From Xestospongia muta (taxonomy: Eukaryota > Porifera > Demospongiae > Haplosclerida > Petrosiidae): a stretch of DNA of 64,000 nt. Position numbers and translations under genes: made by a program. The DNA is taken from the NCBI GenBank assembly GCA_963693285.1, contig OY848919.1:186001-250000 (forward strand), given 5' to 3'. The notes under the pieces are model-generated. The model saw only the letters and a list, made by a program, of their open reading frames with translations. It made no database searches and was not told the DNA's origin. Of the stretch, positions 37,007 to 47,518 are shown one piece after another (the first letter of the stretch is position 1; the number at the start of each line of letters is the position of its first letter).

Positions 37007-37215
37007 AATGAAATGAAAAAAAACAAAGTGTCATATTTCAACTATTATACAATATTGGAAGTACATTGTCATTGATGTGTTTGTAATAATGATATATTGC
37101 ATATTAATTATTCATATAAAATTATAAATGTTAATTATATAATTTTACAGTTAGGGTGGTACTTGTTGTCAGGGGGAAGTCCAGTAATAATCTTTATCCT
37201 AGTGATTGTAGAGTC

Positions 37216-37434
37216 ATGGAGAACAGAAAAGATGACAAGAGATCAGTTGATAATATAATTAATCCATCAGCTAAGCCATTACTCGGTGCAGTTATTGGTA
37301 CTGTTATAGGAGTGGTTGTTGGTTACTACATATCTAAAGTGGGCATGACTGCTGGAGGAGTAGCTGGATTTATTGTTGGATCATTTGTTGGAGTTGTAGT
37401 GACTAGATTGATTGATAGAAGAGGACATAATTAA
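37216..37434 (+). CDS. Short glycine-zipper protein
   Basis: 72 residues from MENRKDDKRSVDNI. It is equivalent to only the C-terminal half of the long proteins: a SVDNIxNPSAKPLLGAVIG lead followed by two Gly/small-residue hydrophobic helices and a basic end (RLIDRRGHN). No N-terminal helices. An acceptor-like ttttacag lies at about 37143-37150, so the ATG exon may follow a 5'-UTR intron. Near-identical copies are at 48520-48738 and 52739-52945, always downstream of a long-form gene on the same strand. Predicted small membrane protein; function unknown. Confidence 0.6.
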   Translation: MENRKDDKRSVDNIINPSAKPLLGAVIGTVIGVVVGYYISKVGMTAGGVAGFIVGSFVGVVVTRLIDRRGHN

Positions 37435-37559
37435 AGAGACTTGTTTTGAGAACTAACCATTATATTAGTTAATAGTAGTTATAGGAATAATAATTCTGAG
37501 TAGTTGATTGATACTTCAATTGTTTCATTTGATCTATACATAATATATTACATAATAAT

Positions 37560-38094
37560 TATGTCAATATAATCAGTATCTTCATCAGTAGACTCTGATA
37601 TGGTAGTACCCTTAGCTCACATATATTGGAGTAAATGTCAAAAGAGTCAGTGCAATTTAGTAACAATAATGACTGTTACTAATTATATTAGGTGGTTCCC
37701 CAGTAAAACACCTTGTTTATTTTGTTATATATATTATATGTTATATATATATCTATATATATTATATAGATTAATATGATCACTTTAGTCTACTAGCTAC
37801 TCACAATTAAAAGAGAGTTGTAAGTAAGGTGGAGTCTGGAGATTCCTTCTTCAAGGTTCACGATGTAATTACTAACTTGCTTGTTGATATATAGTTGGAG
37901 AGAATTGTGATATTTCCAACAAGTCAAAAGCATTAGCTAATGTGTTGCAAGCAATGACATCCATTGCCAACATTATGAGTCAAGAGAGGAATGTATCTTC
38001 TAAACCACTAATTGCTGCAGGAGCTGGTGCAGCAATTGGGGGAATTATTGGTACATTTTTGGTACCTGTACCAGGAGTTGGTACTGTATTATGA
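37560..38094 (+). pseudogene. Decayed composite glycine-zipper gene
   Basis: 37640-37950 matches, with many lesions, the promoter and N-terminus of the gene at 50624 (ggtggttccccagtaaaaca; ctaacttgcttgttgatata). From about 37955 it switches to the subfamily B C-terminal part (MSQERNVSSKPLIAAGAGAA...) ending at a TGA at 38092-38094. A recombinant remnant. Confidence 0.65.
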
Positions 38095-38549
38095 TATGCT
38101 ACTATTTTACATATAGTAACATTACCCTAATACTAGCTGTTACTATATATAGTATTATTTTATTTTTTATATATTAAAACAAAAACTCAAAATTACTTGA
38201 GAGGCAATACACTAAAGAAACCAACTAAAAGCAGTAAATTTATAACAAAAAACTAGGTAAGCAAAAACTAAGGAATAACAAGTATGATGTAATACACTAC
38301 TAGAGAATATTAAAATAACAAAAACATGTTTACTACCAATCAAACTCTGACTATTGGTAGAGTTACAATAGTAGCTAATGAATAGCTAATGTTCAAAAGT
38401 AAACAGAACAACCAACCAGTTTAACGTCATACTTAGGACAAAATGTTTGAGATCCAATCGTTGGAATATTGTTGGAAATTGCATTGCATGTATGTGTTGG
38501 GGGCTTTTTTGGGGAAACTACCTATTGATGTATCAGCATTATAATATGT

Positions 38550-38791
38550 TACTGTAAAAATTGATTTGTTGATTAAACTAATATATTGTTATACAGGTTG
38601 CATGTAGCAAACATAGTATGATGTAAAAGTAAACGTAACACTGTTTTTACTACTAATATACTACAGCTGCGCAAACAGTAGTACATTAGTAATAAAAACG
38701 GTGTTATGTCTATTTTCACATCATATTAAGTTTATTACATGTAACCTGTATAACAATAAATTAGTTAAATCAACAAATTAATTTTTACAGT
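38550..38791. mobile_element. Foldback MITE, copy a
   Basis: About 242 bp, almost entirely palindromic: arms of about 105 bp starting ctgtaaaaattgatttgttg and ending in the reverse complement (caacaaattaatttttacag). Non-coding. See copy at 40488-40730 for the termini and TA target site. Confidence 0.85.
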
Positions 38792-38935
38792 ATGTGTATA
38801 TATATACATATATATGTATCTAACATCCAGCGATAAGTAGAAGAGATTTTCTTAAGGAAATCACCTATATATCAGCATTAATATAAGAAGCTCTAATGCA
38901 CCACATTATCTACACAAAGGAGATAAAGGTGCAAG

Positions 38936-39444
38936 ATGGATTACAAAAAAAGTTTTCTTAATTATATCATGATGTCTCTCAAAGAGAGGGTGGATCCAGC
39001 ATATTGTGCCCTTATTGACATGATGGATGTAGCCAGAGAGCTCTTAAAAAATAATTGATATGGGAATACATGTTGGTCAGTGGTTGTTAGACAAACTGAT
39101 CAGTCTTCTTGGATTAGTACAACAAGGTACAGAACAAGTATTTAACCAAACCAGAGCTGCTGTCCATAATCTGTGGGAGTCAGCAAAACATGCATACTGC
39201 AAATTTTATTGGCAAGTTTGTGGAATCTGTTGTATGTCTTGGAGTCAACATTGTCTGTTATGCTATTGGAAATATTTCTGGAACTGAGTTTTTTTTACAA
39301 ACAACAACATCCATTGTCAACATTATGAGTCAAGAGAGGAATGTATCTTCTAAACCACTAATTGCTGCAGGAGCTGGTGCAGCAATTGGAGGAATTATTG
39401 GTACATTTTTGGTACCTATACCAGGAGTTGGTACTGTATTATGA
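38936..39444 (+). pseudogene. Glycine-zipper gene, subfamily B, several lesions
   Basis: Starts MDYKKSFLNYIMM at 38936, but a deletion near 39045 brings in an early stop, the family +4 frameshift follows WESAK near 39190, and a TGA replaces the Gly codon after GVGTVL (39442-39444), removing the final helix. From 39060 on it is nearly identical to 36550-36980. Confidence 0.8.
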
Positions 39445-39899
39445 TATGCTACTATTTTACATATAGTAACATTACCCTAATACTAGCTGTTACTATATAT
39501 AGTATTATTTTATTTTTTATATATTAAAACAAAAACTCAAAATTACTTGAGAGGCAATACACTAAAGAAACCAACTAAAAGCAGTAAATTTATAACAAAA
39601 AACTAGGTAAGCAAAAACTAAGGAATAACAAGTATGATGTAATACACTACTAGAGAATATTAAAATAACAAAAACATGTTTACTACCAATCAAACTCTGA
39701 CTATTGGTAGAGTTACAATAGTAGCTAATGAATAGCTAATGTTCAAAAGTAAACAGAACAACCAACCAGTTTAACGTCATACTTAGGACAAAATGTTTGA
39801 GATCCAATCGTTGGAATATTGTTGGAAATTGCATTGCATGTATGTGTTGGGGGCTTTTTTGGGGAAACTACCTATTGATGTATCAGCATTATAATATGT

Positions 39900-40141
39900 T
39901 ACTGTAAAAATTGATTTGTTGATTAAACTAATATATTGTTATACAGGTTGCATGTAGCAAACATAGTATGATGTAAAAGTAAACGTAACACTGTTTTTAC
40001 TACTAATATACTACAGCTGCGCAAACAGTAGTACATTAGTAATAAAAACGGTGTTATGTCTATTTTCACATCATATTAAGTTTATTACATGTAACCTGTA
40101 TAACAATAAATTAGTTAAATCAACAAATTAATTTTTACAGT
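39900..40141. mobile_element. Foldback MITE, copy b
   Basis: Tandem-duplicated copy of the element at 38550-38791, carried by the 1350-bp repeat rather than by an independent insertion. Confidence 0.85.
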
Positions 40142-40286
40142 ATGTGTATATATATACATATATATGTATCTAACATCCAGCGATAAGTAGAAGAGATTTT
40201 CTTAAGGAAATCACCTATATATCAGCATTAATATAAAAAGCTCTAACGCACCATCCACATTATCTACACAAAGGAGATAAAGGTGC

Positions 40287-40337
40287 AAGATGGATTACAA
40301 AAAAAGTTTTCTTAATTATATCATGATGTCTCTCAAT
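40287..40337 (+). pseudogene. 5' stub of glycine-zipper gene
   Basis: Promoter block and first codons (MDYKKSFLNYIMMSL) and then an abrupt change to half a MITE at 40338. Confidence 0.8.
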
Positions 40338-40386
40338 TAACGTATAACAATATATTTGTTAAATCAACAAATCAATTTTTACAGTG
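40338..40386. mobile_element. Half MITE
   Basis: Only the last ~49 bp of the foldback element (ending tttttacagtg). Confidence 0.75.
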
Positions 40387-40487
40387 CAACCAATCATTAT
40401 GGCATATTGATATGTCCTCTATGATAGAGAATAATTTAATAATTATAATATAAAAGTATCCACATACCTCAGATATAACAATTCCTA

Positions 40488-40730
40488 CACTGTAAAAATT
40501 GATTTGTTGATTTAACCAATATATTGTTATACAAGTTACATGTAATAAACTTAATACGATGTGAAAGTAGACATAACATTATTTTTATTACTAATGTACC
40601 ACTGTTTATGTTGCTGTAGTATATTAGTAATAAAAACAGTGTTATGTCTACTTTTACATCATACTAAGTTTGCTACATGCAACCTGCATAGCAATATATT
40701 AGTTAAATCAACAAATCAATTTTTACAGTG
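40488..40730. mobile_element. Foldback MITE, copy c, with TA target duplication
   Basis: 243 bp starting CACTGTAAAAATTGATTTG and ending in its reverse complement, flanked on both sides by TA. TA target sites and these ends fit a Tc1/mariner-type non-autonomous element. Confidence 0.85.
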
Positions 40731-41099
40731 TACAACATTGCCTACATAAACAAGATTTTTATGTTGATATATAACTCCCCAATACTGCTTTACACTATAG
40801 TCTCGTTAGATATGTTCAATGTGTCACTATAATTATTGAAACTAGCTTGTAGACCTGTAATATACTGATCATCAACTTTGGATAATGTGACGGGAACATG
40901 ACCAAACTCCTGCAATGGACAGTCTATTTATTCACATAACCTGTGTGTTATGTGAATAAATATGAAACTGAGCTAATAAATAATCAACACTAACCAACTG
41001 AAGGACAATGTACAATAATACTATATAAGGTAATAAACAAATAGTAACATAAACAAGTTATAGACAATAGTTCTGGCTTTATTAAATACTTGTTACAGT
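40731..41099. other. Intergenic, no gene seen
   Basis: AT-rich sequence without recognisable coding or structural features. Confidence 0.5.
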
Positions 41100-41240
41100 G
41101 ATCTAAAATGTTTCTTAGCAACCATTCATCAACAGATATTTCCACATCAATTATTTCTCAAAGAATTATCCTCTAATTGTCATATTTACAAGATCACAAT
41201 ATGCTACATCCAACATCTCTTGGAATATGCACGGGAAGTG
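41100..41240 (-). pseudogene. Ghost of a glycine-zipper gene N-terminus
   Basis: Diverged minus-strand match to 49560-49680 (caattatttctcaaagaat, acaatatgctacatcca). No frame remains. Confidence 0.5.
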
Positions 41241-41387
41241 TGTGTTTCAATGTTAAATTAATACAGTTAGGTTCTAACAGTTAATGTTCAGTATTAATTT
41301 CTTATATAATTATTAAAGTATGCACTTGTACACTACAAACAGTCACTCCTTTACTAAATCATACATCCAAGTTATATTTGTTTTTGA

Positions 41388-41981
41388 ACACCCACATACA
41401 CTAACAATGATGAAAATGATGACCTACCCCTGCTAAAGGAGGTCATCCTTATGATTCATGGACTACTGTAACTGTCAGGTAATGATACTATATATAGTAA
41501 CAACTAGTAAGACTGAATGAGGTTGTTGCTATATATAGTAACACTATAATAGGGTAATGTTACTAACAACAACTGAAATTACTATATATGGTAACAATAG
41601 AAGGACAATGCACAATAATACTATATAAGCTAATCTTACTACCAAAATAATAGCACAATTGATGTTACTATATATAGTAACAATATTACAGTTAATGTTA
41701 CTATTTATAGTAACATTACTAATATTTTGTATAGACCTCAGAATGTACCAGCACAAGTAGAAGAGACAACAGACAATGTTCCAGTACAAGAGGAAGACCC
41801 TGTATCATCTGATGATGAGGAGGAAAAGATAAAAAGAATTATTCATTTAAAGAAAAGACATTATCTAGTGGAACTGCTCCCACATTAAAAGAGGAGGTAG
41901 CCCCTGATCAATTTAAAGGATTTAGTTTTATAATAAAGACTGCTGGTAGAACTAATATTAAACAAAGATCTAGTGACTGAT
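41388..41981 (+). pseudogene. WBP4 fragment (last two exons)
   Basis: 41388-41478 matches the end of the penultimate WBP4 exon, including its donor. 41735-41981 matches the last exon, with a deletion after aaaagataaaa that shifts the frame before SFKEKTLSSGTAP. Between them are palindromic repeats as in the intact intron. It stands tail to tail with the glycine-zipper pseudogene at 42198. Confidence 0.85.
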
Positions 41982-42197
41982 AACTCTAATAGTTAACATT
42001 ATGACAAACATACTAAACTATATGACAGTCATTGTATTTTGCTACAACTATCTAAATATTTGTAATAGACTGTTAATATCAAATGAACTATTACTTTGTA
42101 ATGTAAAGTTGTATTATTAAACTGAAACTACATGAAAATACAATAATACAACAAGATCGATTTAATGTTATTATTGTTATACAGTAGGTTATTAAAG

Positions 42198-42605
42198 CTT
42201 ACGTATTTCTTGAACCCATCACACCAACAAATGATCCAATAATGAATCTAGCTAAGCCTCCAACTGCATTAACAATTCCTGGTACAACTGACCCAATAGC
42301 TGCACCAGTTACTGCACCAGCTAGTGGTTCGGTATGTGGGTTCATAATATTGTAAACAGATTAATATGTTCAGTCAATGAGGTCTTATCCTGTGATTTGT
42401 CAGAGACAATATCGAGCACAATTTAATCCAAAGACCACAACACAGTCAAATAGTATGTCACCAAATTGTGCAATAGCTTCTGCACTCTTCAACATACCAT
42501 GTACAACATCTCTGGTCTTTCTATAAGTCCTATAATTCTCTCTAGCAATCTCAACAATTAAAATTAGTAAGAGAATTTAAGACATTGCATTCACTGTACT
42601 CCATC
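42198..42605 (-). pseudogene. Glycine-zipper gene, subfamily A, decayed
   Basis: Minus-strand relative of 47519-48061 (recognisable: MNPHTEPLAGAVTGAAIGSV, ARFIIGSFVGVMGSRNT) with an internal deletion and several frameshifts. Its upstream promoter sequence (42640-42810) also matches those of the genes at 48061 and 53371. Confidence 0.75.
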
Positions 42606-42977
42606 TTGTTCTAAACACAAACTCCTTCTCTTTGTCTTAATTTATATCAGAACAAGCTGTGTCATTTTGTGTTGTTTTTCTTCTTATGCTGAATCATGTT
42701 GACATCATGTTACTACACCGACTCTTTTGACATTTACTCCAACATGAGCTAAGCACCTATTACCATATTAGAGTATACTGATAAAGATACTGATTATATT
42801 GACATATGTGACCGGATTTGCAAAAGGGACCACTTCTCAAAATATTTGTGACCTGATTTGTGAAGAAACCATTGTTAAAAAGTATCAAAAACAGTTTTGC
42901 ATACATATAGAATAGTTGTGTATATATATATACATACATATATATATATATACATACATACATATATATATACATAG

Positions 42978-43437
42978 GCGGATGAGGCACTTATATTTTG
43001 GGGGGGCTCACATCATAACTATGTGATGAATATGCAGACACGAATGTACCCATAATGCAGAAAGTATGTTTGATATAATCATAATCAGTATTACCAACAT
43101 TAATTTAAAATGTACCAAAGTATTTCCTTCACTCATCATTTACCATAACAAATTCCTTAGCTATTTCAACAAGATCACATTTATTAGTTATGCATTTGTG
43201 TACATGAAGGACCAGACAATTGTTAAGCCGTTTTTCCGTCATTGTGGCCTGCAAATATGTCAAAACTTTTGACAGTTTCATCAACACCAATAAGATTAAC
43301 TTGGATTCTTTTTGTGGGGTAAGTAGCAAGCAATAACAATTTGGGGGGGGGGGGGGGCTGAGACCCCTCTTTCTAAATATTAGGGGGCTCTAGCCCCTCC
43401 AACCCCCCCCCCCCTTCAGCCTCCTGTGCATACTAAG
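42978..43437 (-). mobile_element. hAT transposon remnant 2
   Basis: The minus-strand frame 43329-43129 encodes ATMTEKRLNNCLVLHVHKC...LVEIAKEFV, typical of the C-terminal dimerisation region of hAT transposases. The ends (ataggcggatgaggcac at 42974 and ttcagcctcctgtgcat at 43415) are imperfect inverted repeats. G and C homopolymer runs (43341-43357, 43405-43414) flank a palindrome. Confidence 0.65.
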
Positions 43438-43892
43438 TTAAGGAGAATATGGTCCAACATCAGGTACTGATGATCTCAACTTTAACTTAACTAGAAGCAA
43501 TGCAACTTGAGCTTTGACTTTTGTAAAGAAAGATGGAGTAAAATCATCTGAGTCATCTCCTAGTAACGGTCTAGTCTCTGTGTTTGTGGAATTCCATTTG
43601 GAATCAATTTTACTGTACCCTTCTTTTGAAGCTGGCGGATGGCAATAGAGAATATAATGTTGTGTCATAAAAAGAAGATCAAAACATATGGAAAAGGCAC
43701 CTAGACCAAATTTAGTAGGATCTCCAAAAATAGACTTCCAGTCATCTGAATGGATGAATAAAAGGATGAAGATAGATACACAGAAGATATTAATGGATAG
43801 ATAGACCAATAAGATAGACAAATAGTTACCATAGTTATAAGAGATAAGAAACATTTGTAAGATACTCAATGTTCCACCAGTAAAATCCAATA
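43438..43892 (-). CDS. CTNS: Cystinosin C-terminal part, partial
   Basis: Two exons, 43892-43830 ([20 protein letters not shown]) and 43745-43438 ([20 protein letters not shown]...HYILY and a long cytosolic tail ending VGPYSP). This matches the second PQ-loop and last transmembrane helix of cystinosin, the lysosomal cystine exporter. The tail has two possible lysosomal sorting signals, GYSKI and the acidic dileucine ETRPLL; it is much longer than in vertebrates. No upstream exons were found within the next 4 kb of minus-strand sequence, so this is a truncated copy or a fragment moved by rearrangement. The intron (84 nt) is free of in-frame stops. Confidence 0.8.
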
Positions 43893-44158
43893 GTTATATT
43901 TATTACTCAAGTTATTGCAAAGAAAATATTTTAGAATTGTTGACACATATTCTTCATATGACACTTTGTAAATAATTTATTGCTCCTAGACCTGCCAGTT
44001 CAACATTTTACTTTCTCAAAAAAGATATAGTTGTGTTACTCATATGATCCAACTGACTCACCTCCTGAACATCCTTACTGACTATTCTTTAATACTCTTA
44101 AAATAGATTTATAAATAGATAATTAGATTTGTTTATAATTAAATAGAATTATAATTTC
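43893..44158. other. Intergenic, no gene seen
   Basis: AT-rich and featureless up to the GC-rich block. Confidence 0.5.
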
Positions 44159-44560
44159 AAAAAAAAACCCTTGTGTGTTGCCCAAACGATCTTTCTTGAC
44201 TCAATTCCACGCAGGCTTCCACTTAGGCTCCAGGATTCCCTGCTATTGCTAGCTAGGACCGCCACCTGGCTTGGTAACCCTCGTCCGAAGACGAGGTAAT
44301 CCTGGCTGGAACGTCGCCCTAACTTCGAACCAGCCGTACTGGGTTTCTAGCTTCGGGAATAAATCATCGTCATTACTAAACCGGGACTACAATACACCAA
44401 GCCTCATCTCGTTTAAAGGGAGACTACCAGCCGTATCCTAGTCCGCCTTTCGGATACTCCGAAGAGTATGCTGGTAACCATCTCAGAGGTCATGATGCAT
44501 TGCAGACGCTGGCCTACAACACACTGGCAACCAAGACTGTTTTGGTTTCCTTTTATATGT
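44159..44560 (-). ncRNA. Candidate structured RNA, Pol III-like
   Basis: A sharply GC-richer block without a long reading frame. On the minus strand it has a TATA-like box (44558-44551) and ends in nine T (44167-44159). This arrangement fits an RNA polymerase III type 3 unit of about 360 nt starting near 44525. Perfect helices support folding: TACCAGC (44425-44431) pairs with GCTGGTA (44470-44476) and encloses TCCG-cctttt-type and ATACTC-cgaa-GAGTAT (44454-44469) hairpins as a three-way junction; CCTCGT-ccgaag-ACGAGG (44279-44296); CCAG-ccgta-CTGG. I could not match it to RNase P, RNase MRP, 7SK, SRP or U3. It could instead be a SINE or retroelement leader. Confidence 0.4.
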
Positions 44561-44789
44561 ACTTAGGATTTTGTCTTCATGCTCTTGTGGGGCGCGACAG
44601 TGTGCGCTTATGAATCTCATTAACGGTTGCTATGAATATGATTACTGGTATCGTTGAACTAAAAAGACTTTAAAAATTAATAATTAAAACTAAAGCTATG
44701 TTTTAAGCAAACTAGAACAACACTACTAATTATATTCAATTTTATCATTGTTTAATTTTATAGTTATAGTAAATTTTGCCATCCTTTAA

Positions 44790-45100
44790 TTACTAGTTTT
44801 TAATAGTTTTAATAATATTTGATTATTATAATGAGTTTGGTATATTAAGAGGTCCTCTCTCAATTAATTTCTTTGTTTTATATTTCTATAATATAAGGGA
44901 AGACCAGCTTTTATATTAGTCACTATACAGGCTATATATACATACATATATTATATATAATGTGTTATACAACCTCAGGAAGAGGGCTTTGTGTAGTTGA
45001 TCTTGTGTTATCAATAGTGTCATCTGTAGTTCTGACTTTTACCATTAATTTTAATCTCCTGTAGAATAGAAAATTTTACTACCATTATTATCTGTAACAT
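44790..45100 (-). pseudogene. Inverted chimera of SRCR 3' exon and MRPL22 3' end
   Basis: 45100-44888 is the reverse complement of about 29390-29620 (last SRCR exon and its flanks); 44888-44790 is the reverse complement of about 36030-36110 (end of MRPL22). At the original locus these are about 6.4 kb apart with LARS1 between. Neither part is functional. Confidence 0.85.
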
Positions 45101-47298
45101 GTAAGTTATAACAAGACATTATACTTCACTAATTCCTCTCTATGTACATACTAGGGCTGATTATTGGAAGTCTAATCCACGTCATTACTGTGAAGCTTGT
45201 AAATGTTGGTTTGGTGATAACAAAATAGTAAGTCACATGATCAATTAACTATGATATATCCCAGATCACATGACTTGTTAGAGTGTCGAGATGCATGAGA
45301 AAGGTCGAGTTGAGATAATGTTATGAGAAGTAAGTTTATAAATATATAAATATTTTGATAATATATTTACAATATTTTTAGACTCGTAAAAGAGCGTCCA
45401 TCAAAGAACAAGAAGACTCAAAAGTATCAGAGACTCTGGAACATATAGAGAGGTTGTGGCTATAAAGGTTAATTAACTATTAATATTAATATTATAGGCA
45501 GCATTGGCAGCATATCAACAAGATAAGAAAGGATTAACTCCAAAACAAGCTTCTCTTAAAAAAGTCAAACAAGCGATGACAAGAGCAACTAACCCAATTA
45601 AAAGTGGGAGTGGTCTTCAAAATTTAGCACCTCCCCGTAGTAAGGTCAGTTAAATGTTATTAATAGTTAATTATTTGTTTATAATGATAGGGTCCAGTTC
45701 CTCCTCCTCCACCATCACCATGGCAACAATTGAGTTCACCTGATGGAAACAAATATTACTATAATGTCCTCACTGGAGGTATGTGAGTGACTTTTGACCT
45801 TTTTCATCTTGTTACCAATTATATAGTTTCTCAATGGGAGTGTCCTCCTGATTTCAAAGCCACACACACCACTACTGGCCCTGTTGCTATGGTATCCACA
45901 TTTGGTACATATAAAAGAAATGCTAAAGGAGCCATTGTTCCATTGACCACACCCACTGAACCAATAGAAGATAGTATACAAGATCAATGGCTAAAATATC
46001 TTAACGAGAAGGAGGAGCTAAGTAGCCGACCACTTTTAACACCCACATACACTAACGATGATGATGATGATGATGATGATGACCCACCTCTTGCTAAACG
46101 AGGTCATCCTTATGGTTCATGGACTACTATAACTGTCAGGTAATGATACTATATATAGTAACAACTAGTAACAGTTGTTGCTATATATAGTAACAACCAT
46201 TATAGGGTAATTGTTACTAACAACTGAAGAGTAATGTTATATAGTAACAATATTACAGTTAATGTTACTATTTATAGTAACATTACTTATATTTTATTGT
46301 TTAGACCTCAAAATATACCAGCACAAGTAGAAGAGACTACAGGCAATGTTCCAGTACAAGAGGAAGACCCTGTATCATCTGATGACGATGAGGAGAAGAT
46401 AAAAGATGATTATTCATTTAAAGAAAAGACATTATCTATACTCTGTCCGAGTTGAGTTGAGCTACCCAGACATGTAAATAACTTTGCTGTTTTACGTGCT
46501 ATCTACATAGAACTTGCACCAATCCGTTCAGCTTGCAAATGTGCTATATATATATATATAATTTGGCTCTCTAGTGCTACGAGAAAATAGCAAACTATAA
46601 ACTCCATACTTTTTCAATGGCATACTTTCGTCATACCTCAAATTCCACACCTTCGAATAACATTTTTCACCTCGAAAAGTCACCCGTGTATCACGTGGTA
46701 ATTCAGTTTTAATTATGTGAATAGATGTTCTATTGCAATAATTATTACTATTAAAATAATAATCAGATATTGTCTTTTGCGATTTAAGGCATCTATAAAC
46801 CCACCGTGGTTCTGAAAAGAACCTTTTAACAAACAGTCTCAACTTTCTTTTTCTGTAGCTTCTTAATGCTGGCACATGAAACTCTTGTGGCATCAGCAGT
46901 TCTTTAAGAGATCCTTGAGTACGCAGACACCTGTGGATTTCCTCGAAATACTCATAGACATTCCCAACAACCTCCTTTGTTTGCAACCTCAATCTCTTTC
47001 CCTTTGCATCTTAATGAACACGTGGTGTTTTCCCATGATATTCATATGAAAAAGTAATGAAAACATTAAAATGTACTTCAGTGTGAAGTGGATAAAGTAG
47101 GTGATAAAATACCTCACCTTACATTCATGCATAACATACATTTTTTTTAATGAAGGGCTCAACTCAACTCGGACAGAGTATAGTGGAACTGCCCCCATGT
47201 TAAAAGAAGAAGTAGCCCCTGATCAATTTAAAGGATTTATTTTTAAAAGGAAGACTGCTGGTAGAAGTAATATTAAGCAAAGATCTAGTGACTGGTAA
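45097..47298 (+). pseudogene. WBP4 pseudogene
   Basis: Plus-strand copy with all exons after the first recognisable: zinc-finger exon (45155-45227), 45283-45331, TRKRASIKEQED, AAYQQDKKGLTPKQ, WW domain (45690-45840) and the last exon. A deletion in the second zinc-finger exon removes RRHKG, including the second His ligand, and shifts the frame. A 742-bp transposon (46439-47180) splits the last exon. The promoter side is replaced by the SRCR fragment, joined just before the AT of the split start codon. Confidence 0.9.
46439..47180 (-). mobile_element. 742-bp DNA transposon with TA target site
   Basis: Perfect 24-bp terminal inverted repeats (TACTCTGTCCGAGTTGAGTT GAGC and reverse complement) flanked by a duplicated TA; the intact WBP4 copies show the empty site tctagtgg. 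A minus-strand frame (46992-46528) starts RLQTKEVVGNVYEYFEEI, which resembles the N-terminal helix-turn-helix part of some Tc1/mariner-like transposases (weak). No catalytic DDE part, so non-autonomous. Confidence 0.8.
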
Positions 47299-47518
47299 CT
47301 ATAATAGTTAACATTATGACAAACATACTAAACTATATGACAGTCATTGTATTTCATTACAACTATCCAATAATATTTGTAATAAACTGTTAATATCAAA
47401 TGAACTATTACTTTATCATGTAAAGTGGTATTATTAAACTGAAACTACATGCAAACACAATAATACAACAAAATCAATTTAATGTTATTATTATTGTTAC
47501 GTAGTAGTTCATTCAAAC

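Larger units (their letters stand above)
37970..40340 (+). repeat. 1350-bp tandem duplication
   Basis: 37970-38990 and 39320-40340 are almost identical, at a spacing of 1350 bp. The unit contains the end of a glycine-zipper gene, an AT-rich spacer, a MITE, the promoter block and the start of the next gene copy. A third copy lies inverted at about 48860-49750. Confidence 0.85.

Noticed and set aside
44159..44560. Block as RNase P, SRP, 7SK or U3 RNA
   Set aside because: Could not find the conserved core motifs of any of these in either strand; left as an unassigned candidate.
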